Notes: a model not told the origin generated them from the letters alone. Shown: positions 34,319-46,680, counted from the first letter of the stretch. The stretch: 64,000 nucleotides of DNA from Kingdonia uniflora (GCA_014058105.1 JACGCM010000510.1:1364001-1428000), one strand, 5' to 3'. Numbers and translations: made by a program.

Positions 34319-37300
34319 GATAAGAGTAATAGTATTGATATGTTTAGATTCGAGTCATGCTCATAATTATGGCGACGCACTCCATTATGCAAATACTGCA
34401 ACAAATTGGTGATAGGCCGGGTTCGTAAATACTTATATTGTAAGGGGCACTCTCTACTGTGTAAAATAAATATATAGAGGTTTTACTATAGTCTTAAGAG
34501 AGTCCATGGTATATTTTAACATCAATATATAAGTAAAATGTTACCAATATTTATGTGCTCTTCAAGCTGTGGTCCTTAGTAAATAAAGAGATAGAATCCT
34601 CCAAGGTTTTTTTAATCGAGATTTATGTATTAATCTCCCATTTAAAAAACAGATTAATTGGTAAAGATGGGAGATTATGTTTTTTTTTTCCTCTTCATTT
34701 TTGCTTGAAATAAACGTAAGATTAATCACATTTAGTCGAGTATAATAGTATAATTAATCATATTTAATCGCAATTAATTATAAATTAATTGTAGGTTAAT
34801 GAAAAATAATAAATTGCTAATATGTGGATGATCTTTAAAAGAAAATAATAAAATTAATAGACCTAAAATATCCATATTACGATTAAAATTATTTGTTACA
34901 TAAGTTGAAAATTAAATAATAATTTGAGTGCGTTTCTTATTCTTCAATATCTGCCCTCTTGATCTTCAATATGAGCAACGTATTGAGCCCTATCACGTTT
35001 GTCCCCTCGTATCTATGCCTGTATTGATGTATATATTCCTCGTACACTACGTACGCAACGTACTGAAGAATTCCTAGCGGTGGACAAGCTAATACCGATA
35101 TGTTTCATTGGGACCTCTCAAATCTTATAGGCTCTGAAGTATCATATGCCTGCTTGGTCGGATACACATACCCCTAACGGTGTGCATAACCATAGTAAGA
35201 TGTTTGGGCATATGGGTCTGAATATCCAAATAGAAGGGATATGACCCATAACATATAATATTACAAATTATCTTTATTTTTACTTAAGGCCTTATGATTC
35301 AACAATATATTTAACCTCGATTAATCTAATTTTAATTTCGATTTAATCACTATTAATCGGGATTAAATTGGATTTTTGTAGTATCTAGATGAGATTTGGC
35401 TAAAATATTTTGTGTGGATTAATCTTGAGACTAAAACAAGATTAAACTGGATTAATCCTCAATTGTTTGGAGATTTTTTCATGAAAATTGTGTTTTATTT
35501 AAGTAAAAGTTCGGAGAGATTATACTCAAATTAATCTGGTAGTATTTTTTATTTATTTTTTTGGGATCAATCGGAATTAATCCAAATTAAAAAACCCCTT
35601 GAAATCAGTAGCGGATGCATGTTAACATGATCACATAATCAAAGAACCGCACATTTCGATTACGGTCTATCCAATACAAGTTGGACCAAATAACTCTAAT
35701 TTTATTTCGTTAAACAAAATTAAACAATTAATCAGTTACTTAATCAAATTTGGCTGGCTTGTTCGCTGGCTGCATTATTAATTGTAAAGAAGACGTATGC
35801 GAAATGATTTTTTTTTCTGCCTCAATTGATGCATCATTGGTGGGACTCACACTCTCACTTTCACTTGCACACTTGTTCTTGTTTACAAGTTCTTCGCTCT
35901 TTCTTACGGTGGTTTACTCTCGTCGTAATCTTGTCGCTTTGTGTGTGTTCGAATATGCAACGACACATGTATAATAGACGTGTCCGGCTAGCTTTAGCTC
36001 TAGTTCTCTCGGTCCTTGATACTCAAACCTATTTTTGGTTTTGTTGGAGGTCGTGTTTATCCTCAGAGGTGCTAATCGGCAATGCTTATAATCACTAGCA
36101 GATGCATGTTAACATCCCGTTTCCTCCATTTTTATAAGCCAATATATTTTCATTAGCCACAATACTTCACAAGTAATTGACTAACCTTTTAGTCTTAGAT
36201 ACTATAAGCTAAAGATGTTTACACTAATGAGTACTCGAAACAAAACATTTTATTATAAGATTTGTCTTCTCAACCACTACCATTAATCAACAAAACTATT
36301 TACTTACTAATGATTAATGAAACATACTATGATATGTGCCTCTAAGTATGCTCTTCTTAATCTTTATTTAATTATCTAGTATCAAACGCATTTTGTAATA
36401 AATGTGGTTCTACACATATTATGCGGCTCATTAGTCGCATTTGCGCATATTCTCATACCAGCCATCAGATTGAACGTATTTATATAGTGCGACATTTGTC
36501 TGAGCGTGCATGCATTTAAATTTATAGTAACCCTACCTCGAGTATAGCCTACCTTGAATTACTTTGGGGAATTTCTCTTGGTATTCCTTTATCTTATTAA
36601 CAATTATTAATATTATTGGTAGGGTTTTGAAGACAAATATTGAAGGTCCTTGACTCAATTAATTGGTATATCATATATGTATATATGTATGTATTACACA
36701 ATTTTTTTCATGATATACATGTTTGTTCTCTAGTAAGTTAGCAACAATAGATTTCCTGTTGGCGAGGAGCTTTGAAATCCGAATATAATCGTCCTTTTTG
36801 GTTAATAGAAACGGAGGCAGCACCATTTGAATATCTGTAACCACTTTAGAGATCACGGTATACGCAAGTTATAATGCAGTACTTGAAAACAAAAGAAGAA
36901 CAAGAAAAACAAACTATGACGAAGTATTTTATGAAACCTTGCATCTTAAACTCTTAAAGAGCGATATTAATTTAGATCTGAAATATATTGTTTAATTAGG
37001 GTTGTTAGGTAGAGAGTGGGTGCATGTGAGAGCCAACACCAGCCTCCAATCTTGATTCAATCATTTCTCTCCCACATGTTCAGTAATCTTTTACATTCAA
37101 AATATCAGTTCTGTTGCATGTTTCAGGAGACAGAACTGATGTTTATAGGTTTCACCTTGCATGCTATGTTCGGCCAATTTTTAAGGAAATTTAAGATATT
37201 ATGTTGTGAAATATTGGGCTAGTATTTTCAAGATATTGGCTATGCTTTAAGTGTTTTGTTTTTCTCCAAGGTCAAGCTTCATATTTTGAACCATGTTTCT

Positions 37301-37397
37301 CAAGAGTGAGGGAGATATCAAGCCAGAGAAACAAAATTGATAGGAATCAGAATACTTTTAATCACTGTCAAGTATAATCCAATTAATATTTTCTTTG
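34319..37397. other. AT-rich intergenic stretch
   Basis: No gene that I can support. About 34600-35600 is very AT-rich with scattered GATTAATC/ATTAATCGG motifs. A 26-bp near-identical direct repeat (AGTAGCGGATGCATGTTAAC against ACTAGCAGATGCATGTTAAC) at 35606-35631 and 36091-36116 brackets a 485-bp segment. Short ORFs at 35750-36098 and 36671-36856 show no family features. Confidence 0.5.
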
Positions 37398-37822
37398 AGC
37401 AAATTTGATTTTGGCCACAGTAGAAACTGAAAATTAGTGTTTAGACTCAAGTTCGTCACATATTCATTTATGGACCCTAAATTGCCTTTGAATGCAAGTC
37501 AAACCGAATTGACTCTTTTGCCCTCACGTACAACTCACGTTTTCCCCTTAAAAATAGAAAATCAAATGATTTTTTTTTAATTCCACATTATATGATAAAT
37601 ATCATGAATTAAAAAAATAATTTGATTTTCTGTAAAAAAAAATAAAATAACTTGAGATGCACATAAAGGAAAGAGGGAGGAGGAGAGAGTGACAAAAATC
37701 TGGGTTAACTTGGTTTGACATGCAGTCAAGGCAATTTAAGGTCTAGAAATGAATATGTGACGAACTTAAGGTCTAAAGGCTAATTTTGAGTTTGTTCGGG
37801 GGCTAAAGTCCTAATTTCTCCA
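37398..37822. mobile_element. Long-TIR MITE (foldback)
   Basis: Left arm (about 37398-37530) and right arm (about 37690-37822) are reverse complements over roughly 120 bp, sharing AAGTTCGTCACATATTCATTT and TGACTTGCAT-like blocks. An inner hairpin (AAAATCAAATGATTT against its complement) lies at 37556-37640. No coding. The superfamily is unclear, and the flanking A-rich sequence hides the target duplication. Confidence 0.75.
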
Positions 37823-38252
37823 AAAAAAAAATAAAAAAAAAAAAAAAAAATTAATCCTTTATGTGGCTATTCTATTTTTAGACGAAACGTTTCTTGGGGA
37901 CCGCTTGTTTAGAATAACGTGTTATATAGTCTCATACAATCAATGGTTGTTAAGACTTACTAATTCTATGTCCAACTGGTTGGACCACTGCGTTTTAGGT
38001 ATATAACTAATTTCATGCTACTACTAATAATTAAACTGCGTGCATGGTTCAGTCCGGTGCTTCATCAGTTCGGGGATTTATCTGGTTTTATGTTCTAAAA
38101 TATTTTTGCTTACAAAGTTAACACTAAAACTAGAACTAGAACTAGAACTGGATGAATATAGTATATCTCCCGGGGTGTTCTCCGGATCTCTCGTGTCTGG
38201 TTCTAATAACAACACTAGATTCTCAATAACTTTATGCAACCTTAGATGTCTA

Positions 38253-38489
38253 AGAGCATCTTCAACAGTGCAAAAAAGAGTTTGGGTTGGGTTTGTTATG
38301 TCAGACCAAACCCAAACTCAAACCCAAATGTCTTCCAGCAGTGTAAAAACGAGTTTGGGTTGGCTGAGCTGACGTTGTCAGAATTCAACTGAGTGTGAGT
38401 TCTTCACACAAAAACAAAATTAGTTTGGCGTACTTTTAATTACCGCACGGGTGGTGGTAATCAGAACACCGTGTGGTAATTAAAAGTAC
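38253..38489. mobile_element. MITE-like segment ending at the Gypsy insertion
   Basis: Starts GAGCATCTTCAACAGTG after a TAA, a terminus style common in plant PIF/Harbinger MITEs. It then has inverted and direct copies of a GAGTTTGGGTTGG-type block. At 38430-38489 a hairpin has 21-bp arms (GTACTTTTAATTACCGCACGG, one mismatch). The right part is cut by the Gypsy insertion at 38493, so its continuation should lie after 57333. Confidence 0.45.
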
Positions 38490-38492
38490 TAT

Positions 38493-38797
38493 TGTATAGC
38501 ACGCTCCCGCTAACTACGAGGTGGAAGGTTGTTGGGCGAACTCTCTACTAAAAGCAGGAGCACCCCAGCTAGTGTCGATCGTTCAGGTCGTCAGACGAGC
38601 TCCCTACTAGCAACGAGTACACCCCAAGAGGAAGCTCTCCTAACGACCCCAAAGGCGCGACGAACACAACCGATGGCAACGACCGTTAATCCCTGCCATG
38701 TGGAGATGTAAAACCTAAGACCCCGGAGGGATACCTTAGGAATTGCACACGGCACGTGAGCAGGAGTACTCTTAGGTCAAACCCTCCCTATAAATAG
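38493..38797 (+). repeat. Tat Gypsy 5' LTR, first part
   Basis: U3 of the outer element, beginning TGTATAGCACGCTCCC and matching 56838 onward. It ends in CTATAAATAG, the LTR's TATA box, where the younger Gypsy inserted. Confidence 0.92.
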
Positions 38798-39362
38798 TGA
38801 TCCAGGAGGATCTAGGGTAATTTGGAAATTAGTCAAAGTCGTTCGAACGAGGTTGAGAGTCGTTCGAACGACCAAATTTCACCTCACTGGAATTTGGCCC
38901 AGGAACCCAAAGTCGTTCGAATGACTTATATTTTCGTTCGAATGACCAAAGTTCACTCCACTAGAAATTTGGCCCAGAGACAGATTTCGTTCGAACGAGT
39001 TGAGATTTCGTTCGAACGACTTGACAAGTTTCTAGGGTTTTAGACCAATTGGCGTAAAGTCGTTCGAATGACTCCATATTTTGTTTGAACGACTTTGGCG
39101 GTGTTTATGATTTTTAGGCGTTGTTTTGCCTCGAGATCCATTCTTTTATTATTTCGAGTTCCCTAGTATATAAAGGGAACTTTGGTTATTTCTTTTCTTA
39201 TGTTAGATCTAGAAAGAGTTCTTAGAAAGAAGCTTAGGGTTTTTGGAGTGATTCATTGTAATTACTTCATTTTTAAACAATTAAAACTTTTATTTTTCCC
39301 AATCAATAGGTGTTCTTCGTACTTTTCAGTTAACTAGAGCTTCTCAATCGTATTGTGGATTA
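38798..39362 (+). repeat. Nested Gypsy 5' LTR
   Basis: 565 bp, TGATCCA...TGGATTA (imperfect TG...CA ends). U3 is built of four units of about 74 bp, each with two TTCGAA palindromes. TATA motif TATATAAA at 39167-39174. Confidence 0.93.
38839..39092. promoter_or_regulatory. Phased TTCGAA palindrome array, nested Gypsy 5' LTR
   Basis: Eight copies of TCGTTCGAACGA or one/two-base variants start at 38839, 38860, 38913, 38934, 38987, 39008, 39060 and 39081. Within each pair the step is 21 bp; pair to pair it is 74, 74 and 73 bp. It lies upstream of the LTR TATA box, where enhancer-type sites would be. Function is inferred. Confidence 0.75.
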
Positions 39363-39416
39363 AGTGGTATCAGTTTTCCAGTTACGATTCTTGGGGCATT
39401 GATTGTGGTGTATGGT

Positions 39417-40640
39417 CTCTACCCGTGACCATCTCAAGCAAACAAAGAAGAAGCTAGTGAGTCCGTTGAAGATTCATAGCAAACCTAATTTAAAGAAGAA
39501 GGACGATTTGGAGATGGACAAGGCCAACAATTGAGTCACAATTTTAGAAACGACAGTTTTCGACCTAACTTCTACTGTAGGGGAGTTGGTAGAACAATTC
39601 CGTCTCATGAACCTCGCGAAGGCTTCCAATTTGGTGACACGGCGAGGCCGCTCTCATCGGCGAGGCCGCTCGAGGAGGAAATGGGTTATGGAGGTGGATG
39701 GAGACGTCAATAATGCGGAGATAGATAGTGATTCTAATGATGCCGATTCCGTCAAGGAGCGCCCAAGTTTTGGTAAGCCAATGAATCCTATGCGTAATCT
39801 TCGTATGGGCTTTAAGATTGAGATTCTGGTATTCGATGGTTCCGTTGATGCTGAGAAATTAGATAATTGGTTAGATAGGTTAGAGACCTACTTTTCCGTT
39901 GATGAATATTCTAACGCTTAGAAAATTTGCTTCTCTACTTTGAAATTTACAAGTTACTCACTAACGTGGTAGAAATCCTATCAGAAACGACATGACGTCG
40001 GAAGTCTGAGTTGGAAGGAATTCAAGGTTTTTGTGAGGAAACAATTCTATCCAATTGGGTATGAACAAAAGTGATGGTACAAATGGCACAACTTGTGCCA
40101 AAGGTTTGGGCAATCCGTACAACAATTCACTACGGAGTTTCATAACCAAGCGTTGGTTTTGGATATTGACATGGATGAGTACGAGCTGTTCATGAAGTAT
40201 ACGGGGGGTTTGTCAGAGTCCATTAGAAGAAAATTAAAGCTCTTCAATGTGAAAAATATCGAGAACGCTACAGTTAAAGTAATTGCCATTAAAGGCAAGT
40301 ACTTGAAGAGCGACAAGAAAGACGATAATAACAAGTCGAGGTACAAGGCTAATTGAAAGTTTGATAAGAAAGAGGAGTCCAAAGGAGATGGGTCTTCATT
40401 CAAGGAGACTATCTGTAGTCATTATAAGGCTAATGGGCACAATTCAGATAGATGTTGGAAACTTTGCCCGGAGCTTCGGCCGAAGGAGGATAAGGGCAAG
40501 AAAAAGAAATGTGCACTAGCCACAACGATTGTGGATCTTCCAGATTTAGATAAGCCAAATCCTAAGCTTAGTCTAATGTTCAAGCAATCTCTAACTATCG
40601 ATGAGGCGAGTCAGGAAAAGCTTTTCCATGTCAGTATTTA
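39417..40640 (+). pseudogene. Nested Gypsy gag (broken)
   Basis: Starts MVSTRDHLKQTKKK near 39417. It continues through GFKIEILVFDGSVDAEKLDN (capsid) and FGQSVQQFTTEFHNQALVLD to a nucleocapsid knuckle CSHYKANGHNSDRC, in which the second zinc Cys is Tyr. At least five in-frame stops. In an intact element this forms the capsid. Confidence 0.88.
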
Positions 40641-40641
40641 A

Positions 40642-43600
40642 GTGAAGCAAAGCTTAGTCGAGGCTATCATTGATCTGGGTAGTCAAAAGAATTTAATTTA
40701 TGAGGCAGTGGTGAAGAAGATGGGCTTGGCTACTGTAGTTCATCCTAAGCCGTATGGTTTGGGTTGGATTCAGAAAGACGCGGAGTTGAAGATCACTAAG
40801 CAGTGTACGCTCAAGTTTGCAATTACAGAGAAGTTTATTGACGAAGTGATATGTGAGGTGGTTCTGTTGGACGTGTGTCAAGTCATCTTGGGTAGCTCTT
40901 ATCTTTGAGACCGAGATGCAATCCTCTACCGTCAAGCTCACAAATATTGTCTGGTGAAGGATGGGACAAAGTTTCATATTAATGCGTGTAAGGAACATAT
41001 CACTACCAGTAATTTGGTAACGGTAACTCAGGCGAAGAGGTTGGTTAATGAGAGTGGAAAATTTGTATTATTATTGGTGAGACCGGTTCAAGAGGGTCCG
41101 TCGGCTACGGTATTGTCTACTTTGGCAATGTCTCCTAAGCAACAAACTGATATGGGGGAGTTGCAAGAGGAGTATGAAGACTTGTTTCTGGGCATATAAG
41201 GGATGTCATGCAAGAGGGGTGTGAAGCATGATATCACCTTGGTGAATGGTGAGCCACTACCCAATATTGGGTTATATCGGACTTCTGTTACAGAGTCTAA
41301 TGAGATCAAGAAATAGGTACATGAACTCCTGGGGCAAGGAGTTATTAATCCAAGTTACTCACCTTGTGGTTCGTCGGTATTATTGGTACTGAAGAAGGAT
41401 GGGTCTTGGAGGATGTGTGTGGATTATCGGGTGCTGAACAAGATCATGGTGAATAATCGTTATCCGCTTCCACGGATTGACAAGCCTTTAGATAAGTTGC
41501 AGACGGCTCGGTTTTTCACCAAGTTGGATCTTAAGTCGGGTTACCATCAAGTTTGAATCTGGGAAGAAGATACTTGGAAGACAGCGTTCAAGACCAAACA
41601 AGGCTTATTTCAGTGGTTGGTGATGCCTTTTGGGTTATGCAATACTCCGGCGACTTTTATGCAGCTAATGAATGAGGTACTTCGTGCTTTTATTGATAGT
41701 TTTGTGATTGCGTATTTGGATGAAATCTTGATATATAGTCGTACATGGGAGGAACACCTTGGACATTTACGCAAAGTGTTGGGCATTTTGCGATCATAAC
41801 AACTTTTTCTAAATGGGAAGAAGTACGAGTTTGGGAAGAGGGAGGTGGTCTATTTGGGATTTATTGTTGGCGGCGGCGAGCTTAAGGTCGATCCGGAGAA
41901 GGTCTCGGTCTTTACTAATTGGCCTAGACCCCGCACAGTGACGAAAGTGAGGAGTTTTATGGGTTCTTGTCAGTACTTACGAAAGTTTATTTGGTATTTT
42001 TCACAAATTGTCGTACCGTTACATTCTTTGACGAAGACCAGGTTACAGTTTGTGTGGAAAGAGCACCATGAGAAGACTTTTCTATTACTAAAGCAGAAGA
42101 TTACAGATTCACCAGTGTTAGCATTGTTTAATTTACAACGGCCTTTTGAGGTCGAGACAGATGCGTCAGACTATGCATTGGGGGTAACCCTTTTACAGAA
42201 TGGGAAGCCGGTTGCTTACCATTCTGAGATATTTACAGGAGTAGTACGCAACTATCCTACCTATGATAAGGAGTTACTTATTGGAGAAGGAGGTTGTGGT
42301 ACATTCCGATCACAAACCATTATAGTTTTTATCTACGCAGTCTAAGCTTCAGCAAGCTCGCCATATGAAGTAGATGTCGTACCTTTAACAGTATACCTTA
42401 TTGATCATGTATAAGAAAGAAGTAGACAACAAGATGGTTGATATGTTATCTCGACCCCTATTACCAACTATTTTCGCTTTGTTGATAGCTATGCAGATCC
42501 AACCTATTGTTCCTTCTGAGTACGTTTCAGGGTATGACGACGACAAGGAGCTCAGCGTGATTCACGAGAAGTTGCTGCAAGGCAAGACATGCAAGTATGT
42601 TATGAAGGATGGTTTGATTTATAGGGGCAATCTACTATGTATTCCTAAGGGTAGAGACCGTTTGCAGTAGATTCGAGAGGTACATTGTTCCCGGGTGGCA
42701 GGTCATTTTGGGGTTGAGAAGACTCTTTTGAATTTGCAGTGTTATGTCTATTGGCCGAAGATGCAGTTGGATGTTGCTCGTGTGGTTTGTGGTTGCGTTC
42801 TATGCAACATATCGAAGCCTTCCAATATGATGATAGGATTGTACTTACCATTGCCAGTTTCTAGTCGACCTTGGGAGAGCATTTCGATGGATTTTATGGG
42901 TGGTTTGCCCATGACCAGGTGTAAGAATGACCATTTGTTTGTAGTGGTGGATTGATTCAGCAAGATGATTGTTCTTAATCCATGTTGGAAGACGGTCACA
43001 GGGGAAGGAACAACGCAATTGTTTTTCAGAGACGTCTGGAGGTATTTCGGGCTCTATTCTTCTATTATTTATGATAGGGAGAGCCATTTTTTTGGGCATT
43101 TCTGGAGATAGTTATGGGGGATGATGGACACTAAGTTGAAAATAAGTACCGTTTTTCATCTGCAGACTAATGGGCAAACAGAGGTAGTTAATCGCACGTT
43201 GGTACATTTTTTACGGAGATTCCATTATAAGCATCCTAAGAGTTAGGATGAGAGTTTACCGTATCTTTAGTTTGCGTTTAACCGGGCGATTCATGGTTCC
43301 ACTTTGAAGTCTCCTTTTGAAGTTTGTTTGGGGTACTTGCCGGAAAGTCCTTTTGATTTGGCGTTTAGTCTTGGCGACAAGACGGTGTCAAGGAAAGAGG
43401 AAGAAGAGCAGGTTAAAGCTCAGTGTTTTATTAAGAAGATAAGCAAGGTTTATGAGGCGGTTGAAACATAGTTGAAGAAGACTCAAGCAAAGTATAAGGT
43501 TCGGGAGGACAAGCATTGGGTTGAGTATACTTTTCAAGATGGCGACCTCGTTTGGTTGCATTTGAGTAAGGAACGGCTTAAGGTGGAAGGTAAAAAGCTC

Positions 43601-43916
43601 AAACCTATCCGTTATGGTCCGTTTTTGATTCTCAAGAAGATTGGTGATAATGCATTCCAGTTGGATTTCCCACCTTTCATGAAGATGTATTCGGTGATTA
43701 CTGCCGAGCATTTAAAGCTGTTTGAGCCGTCTCTTTTGGATGAAGACTCTGTAATCGACACTCGCTTACCGTCAGTTGATGACTTATGGATGGAAAGAGA
43801 AGATCCGTTGTAGGAGGATGGTATTCTAGAGAAGAAAGTTCATACTACAAGACGGGGTGGTATTGAGTCATTCCATGCTGGGAAGAAGGGTCAGCTACCT
43901 AGTAAGTCGAAGTGAT
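40642..43916 (+). pseudogene. Nested Gypsy pol (broken)
   Basis: Protease VEAIIDLGSQKNLIYE (Leu for the usual Ser in D-S-G) at 40650. RT 41330-41800 with VLKKDGSWRMCVDYRVLNK, LDLKSGYHQV and the active-site box YLDE instead of YLDD. RNase H 41845-42345 with VETDASDYALG. Integrase 42660-43400 with [30 protein letters not shown]-terminal GPFLILKKIGDNAFQLDFP and a chromodomain-like end near 43810-43916. Multiple stops (for example after YHQV and before the H-H-C-C region). Confidence 0.92.
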
Positions 43917-44001
43917 ACAACAGGGAATTGGGCATGGTCGCATTCCTATATCTCCAGTTCTAGATTGAGCAGGAGCTCAAGGCTCCTAAAGGGGGGAGCC
44001 A

Positions 44002-44566
44002 TGATCCAGGAGGATCTAGGGTAATTTGGAAATTAGTCAAAGTCGTTCGAACGAGGTTGTGAGTCGTTCGAACGACCAAATTCTACCTCTCTGGAATTTA
44101 TCCCAGGATCCCAAAGGCGTTCGAACGACTTATATTTTTGTTCGAACGACCAAAGTTCACTTTACTAGAAATTTGGCTCAGAGACAGATTTCGTTCGAAC
44201 GAGTTGAGATTTTGTTCGAACGACTTGGCACGTTTCTAGGGTTTTAGACTAATTGGCGTAAAGTCGTTCGAATGACTCCCTATTTCGTTCGAACAACCTT
44301 GGCGGTGTTTATGATTTTTAGGCGTTGTTTTACCTCGAGATCCGTTCTTTTATTATTTCATGTTCCCTAGTATATAAAGGGAATTTAGGTTATTTCTTTT
44401 CTTATGTTAGATCTAGAAAGAGTTTTGAGGAAGAAGCCTAGGATTTTTGGAGTGATTCATTGTAATTACTTCATTTTTTAGCAATTGAAGCTTTTATTTT
44501 TCCCAATCAATTTGTGTTCTTTGTACTTTTCAGCTAATTAAAGCTTCTCAATCGTATTGTGGATTA
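44002..44566 (+). repeat. Nested Gypsy 3' LTR
   Basis: Same length and layout as the 5' LTR. All eight palindrome positions are retained (44043/44064, 44117/44138, 44191/44212, 44264/44285) despite point changes between the LTRs. Confidence 0.93.
44043..44296. promoter_or_regulatory. Phased TTCGAA palindrome array, nested Gypsy 3' LTR
   Basis: Same array in the 3' LTR, starts 44043, 44064, 44117, 44138, 44191, 44212, 44264, 44285. The steps are identical to the 5' LTR although individual bases differ (for example TTGTTCGAACGA). Confidence 0.75.
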
Positions 44567-44571
44567 AATAG

Positions 44572-44755
44572 AGATGGGTGGTAACCTAGGAAATGACTTT
44601 CTTTTCGAGTTCTTCCTCTTCCTCCAAAGAAATCAAAAGAGCTTAAGGGGAATAAAACCGGAGAGAGTCGAGTGGTGCCCTCCTCCAGTGGGACGTATCA
44701 AGCCCAAATCAAATACACACTTATTCTCGTCTCTAAAAAGAATCACGGGATTACA
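44572..44755 (+). repeat. Tat Gypsy 5' LTR, second part
   Basis: Resumes the LTR after the nested element (GGTAACCTAGGAAATGAC, then the CCTCCAGTGGGACGTATCAA block also present near 57254). Ends at GGGATTACA just before the primer-binding site. Confidence 0.92.
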
Positions 44756-44809
44756 ATTGGCGTCATCTGCGTTCACACGTCTTTAACCTCTATCCAAATC
44801 GTGCGAAGA

Positions 44810-46680
44810 TGGTGGTTTCTACACATAACCAAACGCAAGAGCAAGCTATGGCTGAAATGTGAACCGCGCTGTTACTGTTATAAGAGCAAATGCCAACAAA
44901 GGAGGACCAAATCCGCCAGCTCCAATTGGCCAACGATGAACTACGCGATACTCTCGTCGCTGGACCTCAACCGCCGCCTGGTGGCCCAGTGGCATCCACA
45001 TCCGTAGGCGAATCTACGCCCCAAGATGCAACAACCAATAACGACACACCCACCCATGGTTGCCCCTAGTCTACGGGCTAGTATACAAATACCAGCCCAC
45101 ACCAGTTCATAACCCGTACTCGCCGCCCCGAGGAACGGCAGCACCCCCGGTCATCCAATGCCCCCCAATACCGCAGCCCCCTGTACACCACGTGGCAGGC
45201 CCACAACCACCTTAACAACGTCCCGTTTACCAGCTCAGCCGCAATGACCTACCACCACCGGGTCGTTACCCCCCACAATACCAAGGTAACTGTCCCCCCA
45301 CGCCTGTAGCGCACTTCGGGGCCTAACACGTTGATGACTATGATAACCCCCTAGTGACAGTAACCATACAGCCCCGACGACCTCTCCTACCCACCCGGGC
45401 ATGGCTACAGGCCTCACCAAGAAAGAAGCCTTACCTACAAGGACCAATTTCATGAGCGTTATCCAGGAACACCTCTATACGAACACCCCTACAAGCATCA
45501 CCACGAGAGTTTTTACGATGAATCATTCACCAGAGGTGGGATCGGCCCACGACGAGATGCCAATATGACTGACCTATTACCACTAATGGCCGCCTCCGTG
45601 GAAGTGTTAATAAAAAACATGTAGAGTAACGACCCCACCAAACGGTTAACCAAGGAGACTCTCCACTGGATCCATAACATGCCTTTCACTGCGGCCATTC
45701 GAAATTACATCTCGGGCCAGAGCTATTCCAGCCGAAGATAGAGGCCTTTACCAGGAGCCAAGACCCAGGCCAACACATCTTAAAAATTCAATACAGTATC
45801 GACTTACAACACCAAACTAGCGAGCACATGTGTCACCTGTTCCCCTCGACCCTGTCCGACGGGGCCCTCACCTGATTCCAAAGCCTTGAACCCAACTCCA
45901 TATCTATGTTTGAGCAACTCTCCTTGGCATTCATCAAAAAGTACCTATACAACCAGTAATCTAATAAGCTGTTAGTAGAGCTATTTTCTTTGATGCAACA
46001 GGACAGAGAAACCATCAACTCTTTCCTGTCAAGGTTTAAGAGTAAACTCACCCTCATCGAGCGGGACGATGCTTCGATTGCCTGTCTAGCTTTTATGGGT
46101 GCCTGCCTACCCAGTTCCAAACTCTGTGAGGCCTTTCACATGAAATGACCCGAAATACTTGAGAACCTCTACGAAAAAGCATAAAAATTATAGAATGTGG
46201 AAGCAGATAACTGAGTATCCGCCTGACAGACAACCGCCCTTCTCAATACCACTTCCGCCCCTTCGGCTATCGCGCATTCAAAAACTTCTAAACACCGAAG
46301 GGACACATGCGATCCCCAGTACAACCCTGACGATGGCAGAAACAAAAGGCGGTTATGGCGGGACCCTCAAGATAAAATTGAGCCCCTACAGGACGGAAGA
46401 CCAAAGGCCTCACACTGGGAACGCTACTCATCCCGCGACCTCACTCTTATACAGACAGAACTCCTCGTCATCATTAAGAATGACCCAGACTACAGAAAAC
46501 CGCGTACAAAGTCCGATCATCCCAAAAGACCATACTGCGCACACCACGATGTCCACGACCATGCGACTGAGGAGTGTTATGATCTGATCAACATGACTAG
46601 GACATAGCTCCGCCAAAGGTGCTATACTCAATACCTCAAACAACCAATCTCACCTGAAGACAAACTTCCTTGAAGAACCC
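44810..46680 (+). pseudogene. Tat Gypsy gag (decayed)
   Basis: Opens MVVSTHNQTQEQAMAEM, then a coiled-coil-like QIRQLQLANDELRDTL and a proline-rich stretch. Further on are the retroviral-type capsid landmarks MPFTAAIRNYISGQSYSS and, in shifted frames, a match to the usual retrotrans_gag core. Many stops and frameshifts; non-functional. Short antisense and out-of-frame ORFs here are shadows. Confidence 0.75.

Larger units (their letters stand above)
38798..44566 (+). mobile_element. Chromovirus-type Ty3/Gypsy element, nested
   Basis: Target duplication AATAG at 38793-38797 and 44567-44571. LTRs 38798-39362 and 44002-44566 are each exactly 565 bp, with about 30 mismatches by eye. The primer site TGGTATCAG follows the 5' LTR by 2 bp, and the polypurine tract AAAGGGGGGAGCCA abuts the 3' LTR. 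Gag, protease, RT, RNase H and integrase lie in Gypsy order on the plus strand, with a degenerate chromodomain-like tail (RRGG...GKKGQLPSKS). The gag knuckle region (GH-SDRCWKLCPELRPK) resembles plant Galadriel-type chromoviruses. Many stops; not autonomous now. Confidence 0.92.
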
